From Heligmosomoides polygyrus polygyrus (taxonomy: Eukaryota > Nematoda > Chromadorea > Rhabditida > Heligmosomidae), in contig OX377202.1 in NCBI GenBank assembly GCA_947396885.1, forward strand, positions 25,048,001-25,112,000: a DNA stretch of 64,000 nucleotides, written 5' to 3'. The translations under genes were made by a program, and so were the position numbers. Below, one piece after another: positions 47,801 to 59,800 of the stretch. Under the pieces are notes generated by a model. That model saw nothing but the letters and a program-made list of their open reading frames with translations, had not been told where the DNA came from and made no database searches. Every line of letters begins with the position of its first letter. Position 1 is the first letter of the stretch.

Positions 47801-50800
47801 CCTCGCCGTCCGGAAGAGAAGTCGACCTAAACTGGATAGGTATAAGCGCACAATGACGGCTGTGAGAAGCAAGGCTGTGTCGCTAGTACGGATAGAGCGC
47901 AATATGTACGAGGACTAGGGTTTGTTCACAGTCAGCGGCGTCAGCGGCGACAGCGGCGGAGCCCGCCGGCCAGTCCGAGCAAAGCACAAGGATTGATTAG
48001 ATGCAAGGATCGCTCGGTAAAACGCGACATATACCACTTCCATGTCAAACTGGACACTTCTCAAATCACACTTGAACCGTTCCAAGCTCTTGAAATCAAA
48101 CTGAACACCTTACAAATCGCAAAGCGCTTTTTCAAGCTAAACTCTGAATTAAATTATCCTTTACGGGGATGGCTAAGCATGTTTTTTGTTGGAAAAATCA
48201 AGAATTCAGAATTGGTAGTTATCGAGGGGTTGACAGTTATCTCAAAACTCGATAAAATGCCGTTTCTTCCATTCTTGTGTTTATCACCACTGTGTTTTAC
48301 AGCTTCTAAGTTTTAATGGAAAATAATGAAATAATTCTGTTTTAAAGCGCAGGAAAGTAGTGATCAGTTAATGTGTTAAAAGAAGAAATCACACCAAGTA
48401 CTTGACCAGATCGTTGCGATTACAATTTAATATTATACGATATAAGTGTATTCGCTTACTTGGACAGGTGAATTAAAAAAATCAGAGAGAGAGAGAGAGA
48501 GAGTTGTACTAAAATTTTACTGAAGAACTTTTTTCCTACTCGTCTTTTTGTCTCTATTTTATTTATTTATTTATTTATTTATCTAGCCAATACACAACTA
48601 TGTAACGTAGCAAGGGCAGAAATGAAACACTGAGATTAATTGCCTTTCAGTAAACACAGCAAATAGAAAAAAAGCAGGAAATGAACGAGAAAGGAGGAAG
48701 AAACGGAGATAGGATAGGAGCGGGCACTGGCAACAAACTTGTCAACGTAGGTATAAAGACCACATCCAATTTGAGTATGCTAGTTCGAACCCTTGCAGTT
48801 GAAAAATGTTCGCCGATGAGTAGACTTACGACACTACGACCACGAGGCAAGAGCGACAGTAACCATTTAATGTGGAAAAAGCTCGCTTTGATTTGGAAGG
48901 TATTCAGCATGATTTCAGAAGCGTCGAGCATGCTTAAAAGAGTCTCTAAGTCGATTTGAACCCGGTATATATGCTTGGTCCGTGTGACCAGCCCCGTCCA
49001 AGCTACTGTTGCGGTCTACGAGCTTACTCTTGGCAACTTCGAGGATCGACATAGGTAGCTTTCACGCATTTGACCACAATGGCGCCTGAGGTATGAGAGT
49101 CACCATCACACGCAATAAGGTGACTGTGTTGCTCTCACTTATAGCGGCAGAATAGCGAAGTCTTACCGTTTCCTCAAAACGACATCGTTTTCCGAGGGGA
49201 AAGATGCACGGCCCAAATGCTGGTAGCAATTCCGCGTTGATGAGAACGGCGGCCGTCGAATGGTTCGGCTGAAAATGCACCAATTGCCAAATAGACTTCT
49301 ATAATAATTTTCGAAGCATCTGCTGGAGTTTTTGTACCAATCGGTGGAACCCCTTGGTTGCTACTTCCTTCTCGACAAGCCATTCTGGGGCCCGAACTAG
49401 TATCGAGGGTGTATGGCGAGGGGCTATTCTTCACACGCAATGCTAGCTGTAGTCTCGCTTAGGGTCAAAGCACAGGGTGAGTCTTACCTCTGGTGAGTGC
49501 AAGCAACCGGCTGCCGCGATGCACCAGGTGAGTCCTCTTCATGAACGCTGGGCAGCTCTTTATAGGAGTTACCCATCGACACCACCCCACCGTTCACAGC
49601 TGAGTAGAACGCATTCGACTGTGACTCGTTGGCCTGAAAAGTAAAGGCATCCGTGACTTTGACCCTTCAGAGAATTTGCCGAAGTTTTACCTTCAAAGAT
49701 GTCAAATAACGAAGTGAATGAAACAAAAACTAAGGCGCGAAGGTTTTTTCAAGCACAACTTACTTGAGTCGCCGGCCGCACTGTTCCGATAAATCGCTTT
49801 AAGAACGACTGGTCTTTCTGAGTGGACAGCGATATCGTAGACTCGCGATTGAGAGCTGAAAAAGCAGAATTCAATCAACACGCTTGGGAGACAAAGTGTG
49901 ACCACTTTAAGTGAGCATCCGGCTTATAGAACCACCCATGGAAGTGAGGAAATGGACTAGTAGGTGCTTCGGCCTCCCCTAAACGCCGCCTCAGCACATA
50001 ATTATACTACCTTGTAGAGGCGATGGAAGGCTTCGTTGGTCACAGAGCAAATGTATCTAAAATCGCATTGCGATGGGATATGTCGCACCTGTACACAATC
50101 AAGAGGAGAGATTCCATTCTGCGAAGGAAAACCGCTACCCTCTCCGTCGATACGCTTCCCTTCGAAGTAGCTATACACAAGGTTCACTATATAGGCCCCA
50201 TGACAACACAGTTGACAGGATAAAATGAAGTGCCCCCTATTACATACAATATGGCGCCCTACAGTAGCTTGTTCCGGTTATCTGGGCACAGTTCATGGGT
50301 TACTGGTCGTTAATGTGATCCACGTAGGGAAGGGACCCCATGGGCAGGCAACCAATCTGCCCACATCGAATGGGCGTGCCACCCAGGGTGGCTCTAATAA
50401 GTTGTGAGTGGCTAATCCGTTCCCTTCTCCCCATGTGGACCACGTTAATGACTACTAGCTTCAACCCAACTACCTCAGCTACGCTGAAAGGCTGGATTTT
50501 TTCCACGTCCCACTCCCTGGCCAAATAACCTAAGTGTTTGTTTCACGATATGCTGCACCATATTTGAAGATATCCCAGTCAGGGGAGGTCGAACTTAATG
50601 TTTAAGATCCAAAATTGGATGGAATTTTGCAATTATGCAAACTGCCCACTAATCGTAAGAATAAAAAGAAGAAAAACAAGCCCATTTCGTTAGAGTAATA
50701 GACAGGGAAATCAGTTTAATACCCTTCAGCGATGTGATATAATGCTGAAAAATCTTCTCCACGAACCAAATCCCGAGCCGCGAATCGTTCTGAAGGTTGA

Positions 50801-53800
50801 ATTTCGCGGGAATATCTCTGGTGCAAGGCTCGGCTCTTCTTCCCGAAGTTCTTCGTCGTCGGAAAACTCGTAGCCCTCTGCATCCATCAGCCAGTACGTC
50901 GTCATCGGACCTTTGCCCTAGAAAGAAGAAATTGAACGTTGCTGACTTGTCACCTGGAGTAGCGCTAGTACGCACCTTAATCGTCAGAGTACCACGTTCC
51001 TCCAACACAAAGCCAGGAATCGTGGACAGGACATCTCGGGTGGGCTGGGAGCAGTGGATTTTAAGTGCTAAATAGAAAAACCGCTAATTTCTGAACACAA
51101 TGTCAGGATCCTTCTCGGTAAAGCCACTCACGTTCTCCATTGCTCTCCATACGACTTGCAGTATTTACAGTGTCGCCGAACAAGCAGTATCTGAAAACAC
51201 TGTCTGTTTGAAAAAAAAGAAAGATAAATATCTTAGTATACGCTAAAGGTGGTAACAAATTACACCTTTTGTGCGATGCGCTACGCGTTACACTTCTTGG
51301 GTGCCGCGAAAGCAAAGTGAATGCATATTTGGCCAGTACAGAGTGGGCCAAAATTATGCAGCTTTTATTGTCTTTGCTGTGTCAATTTGTTTATGTTTAT
51401 CTCAATCAAGCATAAGAATAAATTGCTTTCCAAGATTATGAAACGTTCTTGCCACCATGCTTCAATCATTGCACTTTACCATCAAGGCTTCTCGGCACGC
51501 GGCATTCACCAGCGTCTTGGGGTTCATCGAAGTGTTCTATATAGATCCATCAGATGCTAGGAAGACGTGGGAACCGAGGATGATAGATACGGACGAGGAG
51601 GACACTATCGGTGACAACCACGAAAGACATCATGAAGGTACGTGAACGAATTCGCAGGCACCCGGCGCGCTCGCCCCACCAGATGTCGCAAGAAATGGAG
51701 GTCAAGGAGGACTATTTGAACCTTCTGAAGAACGAACTGTTACCCTGGACTAGGGCTCACTTTGGAAACCGCTCCTGGATCTTGCAACAGGATGGAGCTC
51801 CAGCTCACAGAACGATAATGGTGCAGAACTGATGCAAAGGCAACCTGTCGGACTCCATCAGTCACCACGAGTGGCCAGCCAATTCTCCAGATTTGAATCT
51901 GATGGATTACACCGCCTGGGCAGTTTTGAAAGCCAAGGCCTGCGGGAAACCTCACCGCTCCGTGGATTCTTTGAGGGAATCTCCCCAGAAGGCGTGGGAT
52001 GAGCTCGACGCGCCATACTTGCGTGCCGCTGTCGATGCCTTCCTGAAGCGTCTCAAAGCCTGTATCGATGACGATGGATATATGCTCGAATCTCAATGTT
52101 GTGTATAGTTTACAATAGACTAAGAAACATTATCGCATCATTGGTTTCTCGGAAGTGCTGCATTTTCGTTTTCGGCGATTTGAATAACTCGTCGCCATAA
52201 TTTTGTCGCACCCTGTACAACGACTTCTGCAGGCCAGACGATGTTCAAGGCAGTGCAGGGCAAGTCCAGTACAAATTCTCCATCTCGCGAGGAAAAGAAA
52301 AATTGATTGGAATGGTCGAAGCTCAATCGTTGACACAGGGTGAACATGAGATCCAATGCCGCAACGAGCGCATGCACATGCACCCAAAAATCGCTCGCTC
52401 TTTCAAAACAGCAAGGGACTGAAATAGCGCCGAACACCTCTGTTCCGTGTCGTTTTAAAATTGCCACGCTACAAGAAAACATCCCCGTACCCAAGGTGTT
52501 AGCTCCTAATTAGCTCTCAAGGTACAACTGCTTCCCAGCACCTAACAGAAAGCACCTGAGGTTTCTATAATAGCAAGATTAACAACAAAAGAAGTTCAGT
52601 TGAAGCACTAAAATGTGCAAAACCCTAATCAACAACAACAGGAGGACGAACGTATAAATGTGATGAATTGGATGAACAAACCTCGGCATAGTCTTGCCAA
52701 CCACACCAGCCACACAGCTTCCCGTATGGATTCCGATACGCAGCATTAATTGCTCATTCGGCCTGTGAGGAATCTTGAAGTTTCGTACAGCCCGCAGCAA
52801 CCGTAGTGCCATCAATGCTAAATGCAGTTGATTTCGAAAACGAACAGCAGAACCAAACTACAGAGATCTAATAGAACTCAAATCAAAAAGCTATCAGACA
52901 CCTTGCTCCTTGTAACCAACTTCCAAATTCTTAAAAGAAGAGAAGACAGCGCTCCGAATAGCACGAAACGTTGAAAACATACCAATCTCCTTCGCATGAA
53001 ACTGTGTTTCCTTGAAATTCGGCACGCCAGACACAACCATGTACGCATCACCAATCGTCTCCACCTTTAATAAACAACAATGAACCAATAGAAGGCGCAA
53101 GAGGGGGCGGTCTACTTCTATCCTTCGCCTCTGAGACGGCAACTGTGAAAAGAATTTCTGCACACGAATAAAACGGACTCAAGGAAATCCTTCTTTTCCA
53201 CGTTTACCAAACAGAGCCTGTTGAAGAGTTGAATAAAAACGTTTCGATCGCAAAATAGTTACAGTACCTGATTTAAAAACGTGTAAAAGTGGAAACGGTC
53301 GATGGATATAACGCATACAAAATGCCAAAATGCCAAACAAACAACGCACCTTGTAGACATCGTACTTCTGAATAATCCTGTCGAACTTCGTGTACAGCTT
53401 GTTCAGGAACGTAACCACCTTAAGGTAGAATCGTTGTCTACCACTAGCCGTTGGTGATCCAAAGAATGAACAAACCTGCATAGGAGTGGATTCTCCAGAA
53501 ATACGCGTGAAGCCAACAATATCGGAGAAATAGATGGTGACCGACGGGAACGACTCAGGCACCACATCTTGACCGTCCAGCAGCTGTTGTGCAACACTCC
53601 TGCATAGAAAAGTGTTTTTGTAAAGCAGATTTAATCATAGATAAACAGTCACCTGTAAAGCACAAAAATCATAATCTACACCTTATCTATAGGCTTAGGA
53701 AATTACTGAATTTAAACATCTTGAATAAGTATACAATATTTTACCCGGTTGAGGTCCATTCTCCCCTTATTCTTTCTTTTTAGCAATTTCGTGGGATAGA

Positions 53801-56800
53801 AAACCACGGAAGTAACTATTTCTATTACTTGGTTCAACAAGTGATAGTTGAAGCTTCGCGATAAAACTCGAGCTGCTAGCTCCTTCCACGTAAATGTGGG
53901 TCACCGTGCGTGGTCGCGCAGTCGGAGAATGCGTCGGCTGTCGATTGCACCCGATCGCAGGTTTCCAGCTCACGCCAACCATGCCTTCCATCCCTCAGGC
54001 GTCGATGTTACCAGATTCGTCTGGGAACGATAAAAACACTGAGCTGTTCATCAGCTGACCAAGTCGTCATTCTAGAGCCCGACCTTCCACTCAAATTGCC
54101 GCCACGATATCTCTCACAGCTAGAATATGTGGCGCATCCCAAAAGGGATTGAAAAACACCGTCCTTTGTCCTTTTCATGTTTTTAAGTTGGGGTTAAGCA
54201 ATAGAGCGCAATGGCCATCCGATCCCTACATTGTAAAATTATGCAATTTTGGCTGCTCACCCTCTGGCTAAAGGATGAAAAGAAGAACTCTAAACGGACT
54301 GTACTCACCTAGGTAACATTCGCTGCAACAAGTGTTGACTCCGCTTCTGTTCCTCACGCAGTTCTGCGGTCCGTTCATCGACCAAATCCTCCAGCTGGTT
54401 TTGATATTTCTCCATCATCACCATCATATGGTCCTGAATAATGTCTGTTCAGAAAGCTAACAATAGAATCGTATCATATAACCACAGAGATCGAGACTAT
54501 AATTGTAGTCGATTTTTTTTTGAATATTCGAATGGCTTCGGACGGCCAATGTTTTCGAACACTCTAATTCAATTATTCGAAAACACGATTTGTCTGAGTA
54601 TTTGGATTTGAATACATCCGAAAAACTTTTTTTTTAATATTCAAATCAGAATACTTTTGGAAAAACGCGTTTTGTTACAATTCAAATTCGAATGCTCTCG
54701 AAATTCGGGATTTTTCAAATGTTCGGATTCCAATATTCCTTTTGAATATCCGAATTCGGATGGATCTAGTTTCTAAACAAGGGATTCCACCGTCTTTTTA
54801 ACAGAGTTCTCCAGTGGTGGTCACAGTAAAGTAAATAAGTGTGCGGAAGAATCAAAGGACACCAAAACGTTTTGAGCTACTCATAGGTATCTAGATACAG
54901 AAAGAAACACCGACATATTGGGTCCAAGGCCATTTTATTCGATTACAAAGCCTTATTCGATAATGTGGGACGATTTCGCTATCACATTCTAACATTTTAA
55001 AAACGGGTACGCCTACCGTGCTCAAATCCTAGAGAAAAACGGCTCTATTGTACTTCACGGACTCCAGAGGAAAAGGAGAGGTCGAATTTTTTTCGCCCAA
55101 ACTTCGCCCAGGGGGGTTATTTGGGGTGCTGATCACGAATCTGACATCCGTTTTCGAAATTTCGGCCGATTACGGTAGGTTACGGTAGGTATGGGTGACT
55201 AAGGTAATGGTCACCGATTTCGCCCAAACTCCTGCGTGAAACGAAAAACAGATGTCAGATTCGTTGTCAGCACCCCAAACAACCCCCCTATGCGAAGTTG
55301 GGGCGAAATCGGTGATTGTGACCTTGACAGTCTTATCACCGGTACGTACCGTAATCTACCATACTCCAGCGTAAAACGAAAAACTGATGTCAGGTCCGTG
55401 ATCAGCACCCCATTTAACCCCAATAGGCGAAGTTTGGGCGAAATTGGTGATTATAACCTCGATAGCCTTAGTCACCGCTACGTACCGTAATCTACCGTGA
55501 TCGATTGAAATTTCAAAAACGGATGTCAGATTCGTGATCAGAACCCCAAATAACCCCCTGGGCGAAATTTGGGAGAAAATTTTTTTCGACCTCTCCTCGT
55601 CCTCTGGAGTCCGTAAAGTACAATAGTGCCAAAAAAAACTAATTCCCACACATTGCGATAATCCCTCATGCTACCAATCGAGAACTAACCATTATGTTCC
55701 GCTTGTAGATGCCCGCGAACATTGGTTTCAACTTGTGTCGCACGCCATTCTTGAAGTCAGGCCGATTCTCAGGATATTCTGACCAACACAGCCGCATCGT
55801 TTCCGTAACATAGTCTTGGCCCTCGATGCAGGAGAGGTTAGGTCGGCTGCATGTACCACCAGCTACTCGAGCAACAATTTCTGAAGCAGAGCAAGTCTGA
55901 GCGGCATCGTCAAAGAAAATTAGGCCCAGCTTACCTGGTACTTGGGTGTCGCTCTTCGCAAATATCTGGAACGGTCCCTGTCTTGTTAGGATCTCATGCA
56001 AGATGATGCCGAAAGCGTACACATCGCCTTTTTGTGTGCCTGAAAAGTACTGGGCCTAGCAAGGTTGGTACAGAAGACATTTTCATCCACCTACCTTTAA
56101 CTGAATGCTTCAGCTCGCTCTCTCTTAGCAGTTCCGGTGCACACCACAAGTAACTCATCCACTGAAGTGTACAGAGTAGCTCGAAGAAGATAGGCCGACA
56201 AACCGTTCAAAGCTTACTCGGCTCTCTTCACTCTCCCACTGTCGGCCTTCGCGAATCTCATGATGGCCGAAGTCAGCCACTTGCAGCGCCCATCTTGACG
56301 TAATTAGGCAGTTGGTCGACTTCAGATTACCATGAACTTTAAGCTCCGAATCGTGAAGGTAAACCATGCCCTAAACAAGTTTAGTAAGCAATAGTGTGAC
56401 GCAATGTATATGGCCTGTTCCGGAAAAGGTTCGCATTAGATTAGGACAAGACTCTTACTGTTACGCGCATCCACGGTTGCAGACGCTTTTTTACTAAATC
56501 TTTCTTTACACGGTGAACATGAAAGTGAACAAAACGTCCCGAAGATGGGAAAACACTTTAACCAGGACGACAAGAGATGAATATTCAGTCACCGAAAAAG
56601 CTGTAAACATTAAACAACAAAAATTCTGAAGCAAAACGTACATTTATGAGATCTTCGACGAAGGACGCTATGTACAAATGATCGAGTTTGAACTCGCGAT
56701 TTTGCAGTATGTCCATCAATGAGCCTTTGGCGCAAAACTCTCGAACTATACAGATAGAGTACGGGCACAAGATGATGCCTGAAAGAAGAGTGATGAAAAC

Positions 56801-59800
56801 ACGCGTAAGAGCAACCTATAACGGGAGGGGGTAGGGAGAGTTTCTAATACACACAGCTGTCAACTATGCCTTCCCTTATGGCCCGGTCTAAACCATAAAC
56901 AATCAACTGGAAGTCAAGACCGAAGATATGAAATATGAAAAATAACCTCTGCTGTGAGAATAATCAGGAATATGCTTGGTCACAAATACGGAATAACGTA
57001 ACTATTTGTCAAGTGCAGTAGAAAGCAGACTACTTATCGAGCACTCACCCATAAAGCTGTTAATGTTTGGATGCGTCAGCTGTCTCATGACCCTCATCTC
57101 GATTTTCGACTGTCTCGTCAATTCTCGAGGCTTCCGGGAGAACGTCAGCTCTGAAAAACTTTTACTAAAGACTGTCGATCGAATCATTTAAGAAAAGTTG
57201 AGAACCGTCTTCTGCAGTTTGAACACTTAACAACAAAACTAACCTTTCAAAGCAACAAGGGTCCCCTTATAATAGGCCACGCCTCGAAGACCTGATCCTT
57301 TCTTCTCAGCATCTTGACCAGTGTACCAAGTGTGGTCACCCATCTAAAAAATTCTCCTTCATTTTTTTTGCCCACAAACTTTACTGCAACAATACTATCA
57401 GGTTTGAAATAAGCAAGGATTATTTTAAAAAGCAGGTTTTAAAAGATATCCAAATTATATCCTAAGAAATTGAATAACATTGGGACACTTATTATTTAAG
57501 TAGCCTTAGGATTTCTCGGAAAGTATGATTGAGTATGCTGTTACAGGATGTTTTGCTGCGATCAAAACTCTTGCGCCAGGCGGGACTCGAACACGCATCT
57601 TCTGCTTTACGCGCAGATGTTCGCCTTACACCACCGGCGCTGCCCATCCCCGTATCACGGATGGGTGCTGATGGACCTCGAGGATATCGCGGATGTTACG
57701 TGCGGTCAAACAGCGACGGAAAGCAGAAGATGCGGGTTCAAGTCCCGCCTGGCGCAAGAGTTTTGATCGCAACAAAACATCTTGTAACAAAATATAGCCT
57801 CTCTACCAACCGCTCCAGGCTCAAGCAAATGTGTTAGAACATATGATTGAGTAGTTTCAATTGTGACGGTATATCGAATGGCAGCCATAAAATAATAGGT
57901 TGTAACGAAATAAATGGCACTGAACCACTGTAAATTTAAACAGTTAATATCTCGGCTTGTAGGCAAGTTCATTAATCGAAATAAAAACCTTCTGATTCTA
58001 CACATCTTTGCCAACGTGACACAAGCTTTTTTATCCCAGTAGCATAAAAATCAGAAGTTCTGGAATTGACGAAATCTTCGAAGGCACTTTCGGCATCCTG
58101 TTGGTAATTGAATATTTTCCCCACCAAGAAGTCGCCAAGATGCTTGAAGAAATGGTAGTCTGTTGGGGAGAGGTCGGGAGAAAACGGAAGATGTGGTAGA
58201 GTTTCAATGATCAGCTCATTCAATTTCTGCAACGTCATTCGTGCTACATGGGGGCGAGCATTGTCGTGCGGAAGGAGAACTCGCCTTCGGTTTACCAAGG
58301 CCGGCCGGATATCCTTCAACTTTTTCATCATTTCTTCAATTTCAATGCAGTACTTCTCTGCCGTGATGGATTCACCGGGAGGGAGGAAGCTGTGGTGAAT
58401 AATTCCCAGCGAACACCACCATACTGTCACCATTACTTTCTTTTGGTGCAATTCCGGCTTCGCAAAAACCTTGGGGCTCTCATCGCTGTCCACCCACTGT
58501 GCCGATCGTCGCCTGTTGTCGTACATTATCCATTTCTCGTCACAGGCTACGATGCGATCAAGGAATGGGTCCGTTTCGTTCCGTAGAAGCAGTGCGGACG
58601 AGATCTCATATCGTCGGTTTCTTTGCTCCTCAGACAGCTCGTGAGGCACCCATCTTTCCAGCTTTTTGGTCTTTCCAATTTCCTTCAGATGCCGGGCAGC
58701 TGTGTTGTGACTGACGCCAAAAACCTTCGCTATCTCCCTGGTACCTTTGTGTGGATCCTCCTCTACCTCATCTCTCAGCTTGTCCTCATCAACATCACTA
58801 TGCCTCCCACGACCTTCATGTTCTTCCAAGATCTCATCTCCATTCCGGAACTTCTGATACCAACGATACGCCGTCCGAATTGTGGAACATCCTTGACCGA
58901 ATGCGGCGTTGATCTTCTCGTCCGCCTCCTTAGCTGTAGTGCCCAGCTTGAATTCATACAAGTAAATGCCTCGGATTACCCTTTTGTCCACCTGCAAAAA
59001 AGTCAATAAAACTCTAAAGTTTTCCCACTTTTACATAGAAAATTTGGTACTCACCGGTAGAGCAAAGTTTGCGCTCCTAAATGATATGCCACCTGTTACG
59101 GTTTGTTCTTGATCAAACGCGTTAAGACGCGCCAAAAATTGGCGCGAGCCAGTGCCATTTAATTCGTTACAACCTAATAGAAGCCCTCACGAACTTTAAA
59201 TTCGAAAAAAGAAAAAGAAAAAGGAAATGATTCTAATTTAAATGCGCAAAAACAAATTCACGAACGGGTTTCTGTTTCGAAGGAGAGAAAAACATACATC
59301 GTTCCCATCAGGAAACAGAGACGTTGTTGAGGCATTGCCTTGCATAAGTCGCTGTACCTCACGCACTTCGATCTTCCATATCATCGCCAACTCTTTCTCG
59401 AACTTTCGACTCCTAGATAAATATGCATTTGGTAGCGCCTATTAATATAGAGCATCTACTGCGCCCTCGCTAGCTTTCGCTTTCCAACACGACTTCATTT
59501 GATAGCGGCTATATCTGCCTCCGCGAAACCTTGCATTTTGCTATCAATGCGGGGCACAGCTTTTTATAACACATGTGAAGAAATCTTTCAGAAATTCTTA
59601 TCAACTCACCTGTAGACAAATCCAGCTGATATCGCCCCGCCAATCAGCACGATGAAGAACAGAATGAACGAAATGAACGATATGTAGCCTGAAATCAAAG
59701 CGATTGGGACAGACAGGCTGCGTTTTAAGGGCCCTTAACTTGAAGCAGTACAATTCGGCCTCATTCAATCTATAAGGAATTAGGGTGCAACCTCAAAGAG

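Larger units (their letters stand above)
41851..50917 (-). other. Cyclase: long C-terminal cytoplasmic tail exons
   Basis: After the catalytic domain, exon 50767-50917 continues into an acidic stretch ([10 protein letters not shown]). Six further minus-strand exons join without a phase break and add about 250 more residues, rich in Ser, Arg and Asn. Recognisable pieces are [53 protein letters not shown] and a terminus ending SPLMV. RKRSLS resembles a basophilic kinase site (RxxS), and the last residues fit a class II PDZ ligand (hydrophobic-x-hydrophobic). Most receptor cyclases end soon after the catalytic domain, so this tail is unusual. Its assignment to the same gene rests on strand, order and phase. 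Confidence 0.7.
50976..54433 (-). other. Cyclase: dimerisation coiled coil and guanylyl cyclase catalytic domain exons
   Basis: Exon 54309-54433 encodes the coiled coil ([17 protein letters not shown], then LLQRMLP). The catalytic domain runs through six exons. YFSDIVGFT supplies the first metal aspartate. [13 protein letters not shown] supplies the second metal aspartate and the Glu that recognises guanine. [15 protein letters not shown] follows. [16 protein letters not shown] supplies the Cys of guanylyl (not adenylyl) cyclases and the Asn/Arg transition-state pair. All expected catalytic residues are present, so the enzyme is predicted active. The intron at 51191-52681 contains a Tc1/mariner-type insertion. 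Confidence 0.93.

Noticed and set aside
49174..49440. An 88-codon minus frame as the next cyclase exon after 49488
   Set aside because: It does not join in phase to the AG|GTAAGA donor, whereas the exon at 47698-47826 does.
57573..57640. A functional tRNA gene
   Set aside because: The anticodon stem is one pair short, position 33 is not T, and it is embedded in an inverted repeat.
57548..57837. Two plus-strand open frames with ARRDSN- and FKSRLA-like peptides
   Set aside because: These are typical translations of tRNA T-arm sequence in the foldback MITE, not protein genes.
58248..59009. Plus-strand open frames of 112-128 codons opposite the mariner
   Set aside because: Antisense shadows of the intact transposase.
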